From assembly GCA_028692275.1 (NCBI GenBank), contig JAQUXR010000031.1, positions 1-27,747 on the forward strand: a stretch of DNA of 27,747 nucleotides, written 5' to 3'. The stretch comes from Frisingicoccus sp009929615 (GTDB taxonomy: Bacteria > Bacillota > Clostridia > Lachnospirales > Lachnospiraceae). Both the position numbers and the translations under genes were made by a program. Positions 22,986 through 27,747 of the stretch are shown piece after piece. Position 1 is the first letter of the stretch. Each line of letters begins with the position of its first letter. The notes beneath the pieces were generated by a model. It searched no databases, was not told where the DNA came from, and saw only the letters and a program-made list of their open reading frames with translations.

Positions 22986-25214
22986 ATGAAGGATAAGAGA
23001 GGAAAACGGATATATTCCATACTTATGGTAGTTATATTAAATATAGCACTGTTCATTTGTGTTATATTTTCTGTGCTTTCAGCATTTAATAACTCTGAAA
23101 AAGTATCCTTCTCTCAAAATATTGAAAATGTACGTACCCTGACAAATGCATCTGCGAATAAAATAGAACTTGAGCTCGCTAATCGCACAAAGGAACTTGA
23201 AAGTGTTTCGGGTTATATCAACACCTATCATAGTACAGGTATGAACTTTGACGAAATACATTCTTATCTGTCAGCATTATATGCATCAGAGGGGAATTTC
23301 TCCTGGCAATTAATTAATAATACGCTTGAAAATGAAGGAAAGAATAACGCGGGTTTTTCTGCAATAGGTTTGTGTTCAGAAAGTGATGAACAATTCTTTT
23401 ATCGTGTAGATTCCTATCCGGAGCTTGCAAAGATATTTGGTGTGGCCGGTGAAGATAACGTTGGAATTGTTCATTATACAGGAGAGTTTACGGACTCATC
23501 ACCATCCCATAAAAAATCTTCAGCTATTACGACAACCGTAAGAGTAAGGACAGAAGATGGGTATGAATATAAAACGATGATGTATCTGCTTGAAAGTGAT
23601 TACATCAATGAACTGATTGCCAATAATAATGATATTGATACGTGGAATTTCTTTGACTATTCGAATATTATTATAGATAATAGCGGAAATTATGTCATAT
23701 CTAACAGCTATTTTCAAGGGACGAACTTTATGGATTATATTTCCTTGTATAATGACTTTACAAGTGATGAGGCGGATATTCTCCTTGAAAAATTAAAACA
23801 GGAAGATTATCATGAAGTTTTATACTATCAGAATAATCGGGGGCAGGACTGTGCTTATACGATTGTTCCGGTTCAAAATAGTGAATGGCATATTTTAAGT
23901 ATCGTGCCCCTGTCATCGTTTCACAATACCTATGATTTTAGTAATGATTTTTTGAAATTTGCTATAGTACTTATCGCTTTATTTATTGTAGATGGTATCG
24001 CACTTTTAATGGGGAATAGTAAACTTCGCCATTTGACCAAAAGAGCGAAAGAAGCGAGCGAATCCAAGTCCTTGTTTCTTTCATCAATGTCTCATGACAT
24101 TCGGACACCATTGAATGCGATTATTGGGACAACGGTTATTGCTGAAAAGCAGTTGGAAGAAACAAAGATAGACCGGGAAGCAGTTAAAGAAAGCATCCGA
24201 ATGATTGAACTTTCGGGAACGCATTTACTTACGCTTATTAATGACATTTTAGATGTGTCAAAAATTGAAAGTGGTAAAATCGTCTTACAGCCAAGCGAAT
24301 TTTCAATTGTTGATATTGTTGAACGAATGGTTGAGATGTGTCAGCCTAAAGTACAGGAAAAGAATTTTGTTTTTGAAACCCATATTGAGAACGTTTCTCA
24401 TGCATACATCAAGAGTGACGCATTGAGACTGAACCAGATATTTATAAATATTTTGTCTAATGCATTAAAATATACCGAACCGGGTGGAAAGATTTTAGTA
24501 GAGCTCAGTGAAGAACCAACTCCAGGAAAGCCGGAGTGTGCTCGTTATATATATAAAGTTTCGGATACAGGTATTGGAATGTCACCGGAGTTTGTGGATA
24601 CAGTTTTTGAACGATTTACACGGGCTGTGGATACAAGAATCAATTCGGTTCAGGGAACCGGATTAGGAATGGCTATTGTGAAGCAGTTGGTCACCATACT
24701 GGGAGGGACCATACAGGTTGAATCGGAACTCAATGTTGGCTCTGTTTTCACCGTAACTTTAGATTTCCCGATTGCTCAAACACCTGTGGAATTCAAGTCT
24801 GATGATAATAAGAAAGTGGAAGGTGTGGAATACTTCCCTGATTTGAAGATTCTTGTAGTTGAAGATAATAATATTAACTGGAAAGTTTTAGATAAAATTT
24901 TGAATTATTATGGCGTGAAGGCTGAACGGGCTGAGAATGGAAAAATAGCAGTCGATAAGGTTCAAAATTCAGAGTTTGTATATGATTTGATTTTAATGGA
25001 TATTCAGATGCCTGTTATGAATGGCCTTGAAGCCACAAAGATTATTCGAGGTTTACAGGATAAGAAAAAAGCTTCTATGGCCATATATGCTATGACAGCA
25101 GATGCCTTTACAGAGGATATTCAGCGATGCCTGGAAGCCGGCATGAATGGGCATTTAGCTAAGCCGATTGAAGTGGATAAGCTTCTTGTATTGTTTAGAG
25201 AACTTGCTAAATAG
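22986..25214 (+). CDS. Membrane hybrid histidine kinase with C-terminal receiver
   Basis: This 742-residue protein has a membrane helix at about 9-33, an extracellular sensor of about 280 residues (CACHE-like by layout) and a second helix at about 322-343. HisKA follows, with H370 in SSMSHDIRTPLNAIIG. The ATPase domain has the N box around N492 (ILSNALKY), DTGIGMS (527-533) and GTGLGM (557-562). The receiver (about 619-740) has acidic residues E626 and D627, phospho-acceptor D672 in LMDIQMP, T704 and K726. No output domain or separate response regulator is seen. It starts 2 bases after the lipoprotein stop, so the pair is translated together. Confidence 0.93.
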   Translation: MKDKRGKRIYSILMVVILNIALFICVIFSVLSAFNNSEKVSFSQNIENVRTLTNASANKIELELANRTKELESVSGYINTYHSTGMNFDEIHSYLSALYASEGNFSWQLINNTLENEGKNNAGFSAIGLCSESDEQFFYRVDSYPELAKIFGVAGEDNVGIVHYTGEFTDSSPSHKKSSAITTTVRVRTEDGYEYKTMMYLLESDYINELIANNNDIDTWNFFDYSNIIIDNSGNYVISNSYFQGTNFMDYISLYNDFTSDEADILLEKLKQEDYHEVLYYQNNRGQDCAYTIVPVQNSEWHILSIVPLSSFHNTYDFSNDFLKFAIVLIALFIVDGIALLMGNSKLRHLTKRAKEASESKSLFLSSMSHDIRTPLNAIIGTTVIAEKQLEETKIDREAVKESIRMIELSGTHLLTLINDILDVSKIESGKIVLQPSEFSIVDIVERMVEMCQPKVQEKNFVFETHIENVSHAYIKSDALRLNQIFINILSNALKYTEPGGKILVELSEEPTPGKPECARYIYKVSDTGIGMSPEFVDTVFERFTRAVDTRINSVQGTGLGMAIVKQLVTILGGTIQVESELNVGSVFTVTLDFPIAQTPVEFKSDDNKKVEGVEYFPDLKILVVEDNNINWKVLDKILNYYGVKAERAENGKIAVDKVQNSEFVYDLILMDIQMPVMNGLEATKIIRGLQDKKKASMAIYAMTADAFTEDIQRCLEAGMNGHLAKPIEVDKLLVLFRELAK

Positions 25215-25234
25215 ATAAAGGGAGTACTGTTTCT

Positions 25235-25263
25235 GTATATTTGGCAAACCAGTACTATACTTA
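25235..25263 (+). promoter_or_regulatory. Sigma-E-like promoter candidate for spoIIID
   Basis: GTATATT (25235-25241) and TATACTTA (25256-25263) are 14 bases apart. Mother-cell sigma-E promoters have KMATATT, 14-15 bases, CATACAnT, so the match is good but not perfect. The B. subtilis spoIIID gene is sigma-E dependent. The promoter lies inside a 7-bp inverted repeat, AGTACTG (25223-25229) and CAGTACT (25250-25256), which could be a repressor site. Confidence 0.45.
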
Positions 25264-25268
25264 AATGA

Positions 25269-25310
25269 CCTCTGCATAAACTGTAAAAACAGGTATGCAG
25301 AGGTTTTTTT
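25269..25310 (+). terminator. Terminator-like hairpin that also contains the spoIIID ribosome binding site
   Basis: CCTCTGCATA (25269-25278) pairs perfectly with TATGCAGAGG (25294-25303). An inner CTGT/ACAG stem closes over an AAAA loop, and seven T residues run to the GTG start codon of spoIIID. It is an excellent terminator for the lipoprotein/kinase unit. Its right arm carries AGAGG, the only plausible ribosome binding site of spoIIID, 7 bases from the start. Confidence 0.8.
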
Positions 25311-25562
25311 GTGAAAGAATATATTGAAGAGAGAGCAATAGAAATTGCATTGTATATTATTGAAAAGAATGCAACGGTCCGCCAGACGGCCAGCCAGTTT
25401 GGAATCAGTAAATCAACGGTACATAAAGATGTGACCGAACGTCTTCTTGGGATTAATCCCGGGCTTGCAAAGCAGGCCAGGGCAGTTTTAGACGTGAACA
25501 AGTCAGAACGCCATATTCGTGGCGGGATGGCTACAAGGGAGAAATATCGACATAAACATTAA
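25311..25562 (+). CDS. spoIIID: Sporulation transcriptional regulator SpoIIID
   Basis: This 83-residue protein matches SpoIIID over its length (EYIEERAIEIALYIIEKNAT, then the helix-turn-helix VRQTASQFGISKSTVHKD with DVTERL, and HIRGGMATREKY). SpoIIID is a mother-cell DNA-binding protein that activates and represses genes between the sigma-E and sigma-K stages. The start is GTG, with its ribosome binding site buried in a hairpin. It lies behind a histidine kinase gene. A partial second copy of its 3' half lies 1.2 kb downstream at 26649-26807. Confidence 0.95.
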   Translation: MKEYIEERAIEIALYIIEKNATVRQTASQFGISKSTVHKDVTERLLGINPGLAKQARAVLDVNKSERHIRGGMATREKYRHKH

Positions 25563-25631
25563 AGGACTTTTATTTTTGCAATATTTGGACTATACTTAAA
25601 GAAAAACAAGTAGCAGGTAAGGAGGGTGCAT

Positions 25632-25769
25632 ATGTGTACAAAAAAAGAGATGAGTTTTTCGGTCTTTATCTTGCATCTGGTGAATGAGTCTGCAATAATA
25701 AAGCTAATCAAGGAAACACTGAGAAACAGGGCTTTCGTAGATTGGTTCATATTTTCAGAATTGTTTTAA
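25632..25769 (+). CDS. Small ORF, 45 codons, unknown
   Basis: This short frame starts MCTKKEMSFSVFILHLVNES and ends FVDWFIFSELF. It has an excellent AAGGAGG site at 25619-25625, 6 bases before the ATG, which is the main reason to call it. The peptide is basic with hydrophobic patches (FSVFILHLV and FVDWFIF) and no recognised domain. A TATACTTA box at 25591-25598 resembles the one upstream of spoIIID, so it could share sporulation timing (inference). It may be a real small protein or a fragment of a mobile-element gene. Confidence 0.45.
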   Translation: MCTKKEMSFSVFILHLVNESAIIKLIKETLRNRAFVDWFIFSELF

Positions 25770-25809
25770 TCAATGTATACCAGTACATTTATACAAATCT
25801 GTAAAACGC

Positions 25810-25852
25810 AAAAGGGAATGAGGTCGAAAGATTTTGTTCTCTTTTTGTTTTT
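25810..25852 (+). terminator. Possible terminator after the small ORF
   Basis: AAAAGGGAA (25810-25818) can pair with TTCTCTTTT (25837-25845) with one G-U pair. It is followed by TGTTTTTAT. The stem is AT-rich, so the call is weak. Confidence 0.4.
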
Positions 25853-25903
25853 ATATAGAATAAGTTATTTTGGTTAATTCTATTTACGAGATACAAATAA
25901 TAA

Positions 25904-25917
25904 GATATAATTATATC
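25904..25917 (+). promoter_or_regulatory. Palindromic operator and -10 box of the toxin-antitoxin operon
   Basis: GATATAATTATATC is a perfect 14-base palindrome that contains TATAAT (25906-25911), about 40 bases before the antitoxin start. Phd/YefM antitoxins repress their own operon by binding palindromes over the promoter, so this is a likely autoregulatory site. Confidence 0.6.
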
Positions 25918-25958
25918 GAAGAAAAGATATGTGCAAAAACATGGAAGGAGCGATTATT

Positions 25959-26225
25959 ATGTTAATTAAAGCATCAGCATCTTTAAGAAATGAATATTCA
26001 AGTATTTCTGAACTTGCTAAAAAAACAAAAGAGCCTATTTATATAACGAAAAATGGAGAAGGAGATATGGTTTTGATGAGTATTGAAGCGTTTGAAAAAC
26101 GTGAACAGGTACTAGAATTAAGAGAACGAGTATTGCAGGCAGAACAAGAACGCTTATCCGGGGCAAAAACGATGAGTGTTACAGAGGCACGGAAAGGGTT
26201 AAGGGAAAGACTTAGTGAAGTATAG
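25959..26225 (+). CDS. Phd/YefM-type antitoxin
   Basis: This 88-residue protein has the Phd/YefM fold at its N-terminus (SLRNEYSSISELAKKTKEPI, then YITKNGEGDMVLMSIEAFEK). A charged helical tail (residues about 45-88) would wrap the toxin. The N-terminal half binds the operon operator. The start at 25959 has GGAAGGAG 8 bases upstream; an in-frame ATG at 25929 has no site. The 3' end overlaps the toxin start by 11 bases, a typical coupling of antitoxin and toxin translation. Confidence 0.92.
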   Translation: MLIKASASLRNEYSSISELAKKTKEPIYITKNGEGDMVLMSIEAFEKREQVLELRERVLQAEQERLSGAKTMSVTEARKGLRERLSEV

Positions 26226-26520
26226 AATTGAAATATTACCTGCTGCATGGGAAGACTTAAAAAAGATAGAAGACTATTACGCTATCCAATTTGATGTGGA
26301 GACAGCAATCAAAGTAAGTGATCATATTCTTGATACAATTGAACGGCTAGAGGATTTCCCAGATTCTGGTTCTTTAACACCTGATAAATGGTTGAATGAA
26401 AAAGGATATCGAATGGTTATCTGTAAAAAGCATATTGCAATTTATAAGGTGATTGATCAGTCAATATTTATATATCATATCGCAGATACGCAAACGGAGT
26501 ATACGAAATTGTTTTATTAA
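26215..26520 (+). CDS. RelE/ParE-superfamily toxin
   Basis: This 101-residue protein starts with GTG and overlaps the antitoxin. The RelE/ParE fold is recognised in MKYRIEILPAAWEDLKKIED, a central LEDFPDSGSL loop and the end strands GYRMVICKKHIAIYKVI and IFIYHIADTQTEY. RelE types cleave mRNA in the ribosome and ParE types poison gyrase. The Phd-like partner and the C-terminal RMVI...YKV pattern do not decide between them. The pair stands alone between the two spoIIID copies. Confidence 0.9.
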   Translation: MKYRIEILPAAWEDLKKIEDYYAIQFDVETAIKVSDHILDTIERLEDFPDSGSLTPDKWLNEKGYRMVICKKHIAIYKVIDQSIFIYHIADTQTEYTKLFY

Positions 26521-26598
26521 GACAGTTGCCATTCAATGTATAATATGACATACTGGCTTGTACAATAATAACGCTAAACAAAGAAATTAGTAAAAATG

Positions 26599-26641
26599 AA
26601 GGGTGCAAAAAAAGCCTGTATTAGAGGTATTTTGCACCCTT
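26599..26641 (+). terminator. Hairpin after the toxin gene
   Basis: AAGGGTGCAAAA (26599-26610) pairs perfectly with TTTTGCACCCTT (26630-26641), a 12-bp stem with a 19-base loop followed by TTAAATTTT. It probably ends the toxin-antitoxin transcript. It directly abuts the spoIIID remnant. Confidence 0.65.
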
Positions 26642-26648
26642 TTAAATT

Positions 26649-26807
26649 TTCGGCGTAAGTTTGCAACGAGGGGACGTGACGGAGCGACTGATTCAGATCA
26701 ATCCGGGGCTTGCAAAGCAGGCCAGGGCAGTTTTAGACGTGAACAAGTCAGAATGCCATATTCGTGGCGGGATGGCTACGAGAGAGAAATATCTGCATAA
26801 GAGATGA
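26649..26807 (+). pseudogene. Remnant of a second spoIIID gene (3' half)
   Basis: The frame reads FGVS-LQRG-DVTERL and continues as INPGLAKQARAVLDVNKSE to a TGA stop. It corresponds to the second half of SpoIIID, with the recognition-helix residues KSTVHK replaced by the shorter LQRG. An in-frame TAA lies just upstream, and there is no start codon or N-terminal half. From 26673 to 26807 it aligns without gaps to 25428-25562 of the intact gene, with 20 mismatches in 135 bases by my count. The mismatches avoid the central 74 bases, which differ at only one position. Confidence 0.88.
26673..26807 (+). repeat. Direct repeat of the spoIIID 3' end (partner at 25428-25562)
   Basis: The two copies have equal length, the same orientation and start points 1245 bases apart. 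They bracket the small ORF and the toxin-antitoxin operon. By hand count the first 30 bases differ at 10 positions, the middle 74 at 1, and the last 31 at 9. No integrase gene lies between them. Confidence 0.85.
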
Positions 26808-26820
26808 GGTACAAACTAAT

Positions 26821-26854
26821 AGCTGGGAGATTTCAAAAACGAAATCTCCCAGCT
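26821..26854. terminator. Strong hairpin between the spoIIID remnant and the convergent unknown gene
   Basis: A perfect 14-bp stem, AGCTGGGAGATTTC (26821-26834) and GAAATCTCCCAGCT (26841-26854), has a 6-base loop. The plus side is followed by GTTTCT and the minus side by ATTAGTTT. It ends 5 bases from the stop of the minus-strand gene, so it probably serves both directions. Confidence 0.7.
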
Positions 26855-26858
26855 GTTT

Positions 26859-27254
26859 CTAAGATATCCATGTGCATGCACTTAGCACGTCGTTATAGAA
26901 ATCGAGAACTTTTTTCTCGCCATTATAGGCGTAAGATCCATTCCAAGCATATATGTGAGAATGCATAAAATCTATTAAATATTTTTCAAATAGATCCGTC
27001 GAGTATTCACATTCTCTACGGATTTCCTTTTCGCCCCAAATGGTCAGATAAGAGGTCTGAGTTCCACAGTAGCTAAATTTGAAGGTGATTAACCCATATT
27101 TCTTCGTGTTAAGTTTCGCTTTTAACACATAGGACATCCAGTCATTGTCTAGCAGGTTGAGTTGTGTTTCAGTGCATTCTATTGGCGTGGTTTTGCTGTA
27201 AAACAGATCTTTTGGAGTTAGAGGTTCTGGTTTAAATTCAATATTGTTCATCAT
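26859..27254 (-). CDS. Hypothetical protein, about 131 residues
   Basis: I do not recognise the family. The protein is soluble and rich in aromatic residues. It has a central ITFKFSYCGTQTSYLTIWGE segment that looks like beta strands and a C-terminal YAWNGSYAYNGEKKVLDFYN stretch. Two adjacent ATG codons (27254 and 27251) follow an AAGGAG site. The second has the better 7-base spacing. An in-frame ATG at 27323 lacks a site. It lies in accessory DNA between a hairpin and a broken regulator gene. Confidence 0.6.
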   Translation of the reverse strand: MMNNIEFKPEPLTPKDLFYSKTTPIECTETQLNLLDNDWMSYVLKAKLNTKKYGLITFKFSYCGTQTSYLTIWGEKEIRRECEYSTDLFEKYLIDFMHSHIYAWNGSYAYNGEKKVLDFYNDVLSACTWIS

Positions 27255-27408
27255 TTCTCTCCTTGTGTAGTGCAAATTAAATGATTTTTCGTTAAACATA
27301 CTATCACATTTCTTATGGGACAAAAAAGGTACATGGGATTCAATATGGTAAATGTATCAAAGAGATAGGAAGAGTGATATAATGAAATTACATAAGGAGG
27401 TTCTGCAG

Positions 27409-27747
27409 ATGTATACGAAGCAACCAAAGAAAATGATGATTAGGAATATTCTTGATATTCTCAAACGATACACGGATGAGGAGCATCGCCTTAGTTAAAA
27501 AGAAATCAGAGAGATTCTCGAAAAAGAATACGATATGACCGTAGAGCGAAAGGCTGTAAGACGCAATCTTATGGAACTGATTGACTTTGGATATAACATT
27601 GAATACAGCGAATCTGTACGAGTAAATAAAAATGGTTCAGAGGATACCGTCTACACCGATTGGTATTTGGAAAAAGATTTCTCGGATGCTACGGAATTTT
27701 GGTTTAAAAAGGTTGTAGAAGATCAAGATAAATATTATAAAAATTTA
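27409..27747 (+). pseudogene. Helix-turn-helix (WYL-type) regulator broken by a stop codon, runs off the right edge
   Basis: The gene starts at 27409, 8 bases after AAGGAGG (27394-27400). The frame reads MYTKQPKKMMIRNILDILKR, then YTDEEHRLS, a TAA stop at 27496-27498, and continues KEIREILEKEYDMTVERKAV, IEYSESVR and YTDWYLEKDF to the end. This matches the N-terminal winged helix of WYL-domain regulators common in Lachnospiraceae. Related proteins have Gln (CAA) in the RLSQKEI position, so one C-to-T change explains the stop. After WYLEKDF the sequence no longer looks like the usual family, so it may also be a chimera. Confidence 0.65.

Noticed and set aside
26603..26800. Plus-strand open frame of 65 codons over the spoIIID remnant
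   Set aside because: It is a shifted frame. The frame that matches SpoIIID is the one ending at 26807.
26821..26854. The 14-bp perfect hairpin as a miniature transposable element
   Set aside because: It is only 34 bases long, has no flanking duplication and sits exactly where a terminator between convergent genes is expected.

Overview
The window looks like chromosome of a spore-forming, anaerobic Firmicute of the Clostridia, most likely a Lachnospiraceae gut species. The reasons are the cotJABC spore-coat operon, a SpoIIID-type sporulation regulator, strong GGAGG-type ribosome binding sites, AT-rich intergenic DNA, and close family resemblance of many proteins to clostridial ones. No tRNA, rRNA or CRISPR array is visible. 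No stretch over 300 bases lacks a gene.

Layout. Bases 1-44 hold the first codons of an IS3-type transposase gene running off the left edge. Bases 156-3622 (minus strand) are a compact dTDP-L-rhamnose operon, rmlA-rmlB-rmlD-rmlC. It appears to start from a MerR-type promoter (19-bp spacer with a 9-3-9 dyad) lying between it and a MerR-methyltransferase fusion gene (3712-4893). A second MerR gene with a TipAS-like domain (5035-5796) is divergent and has its own 19-bp-spacer promoter. Next is an XRE helix-turn-helix protein carrying what looks like a complete class I desulfoferrodoxin (5901-6482). A MATE transporter fused to a cytidylate-kinase-like domain (6484-8469, minus) follows, behind a leader RNA with a four-segment attenuator layout.

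Bases 8745-10996 carry an Hsp20 chaperone, an XRE regulator with a membrane domain, and endonuclease III. Bases 11040-12080 (minus) are cotJA-cotJB-cotJC; cotJA is only 47 codons. Then come a hypothetical gene, a second MATE pump, a HerA-like ATPase (DUF853), a domain-permuted family 3 glycoside hydrolase, a DUF2971 protein, aspartase (aspA) and a divergent Lrp/AsnC regulator.

Bases 21397-25214 form a two-gene unit: a lipoprotein solute-binding protein and a membrane hybrid histidine kinase, with no transporter permeases in the window. Directly behind it is spoIIID, whose ribosome binding site lies in the right arm of a strong terminator-like hairpin.

The last 2.2 kb look like accessory DNA. 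They hold a 45-codon small ORF, a Phd/RelE-type toxin-antitoxin pair, a decayed second copy of the 3' half of spoIIID in direct orientation, an unrecognised gene, and a regulator-like gene broken by an in-frame stop.

The observations most worth following are the XRE-desulfoferrodoxin fusion as a candidate one-component oxygen or superoxide sensor, the MATE-kinase fusion with its attenuator, the MerR-type promoter upstream of the rhamnose operon, and the spoIIID direct repeat bracketing a toxin-antitoxin module.
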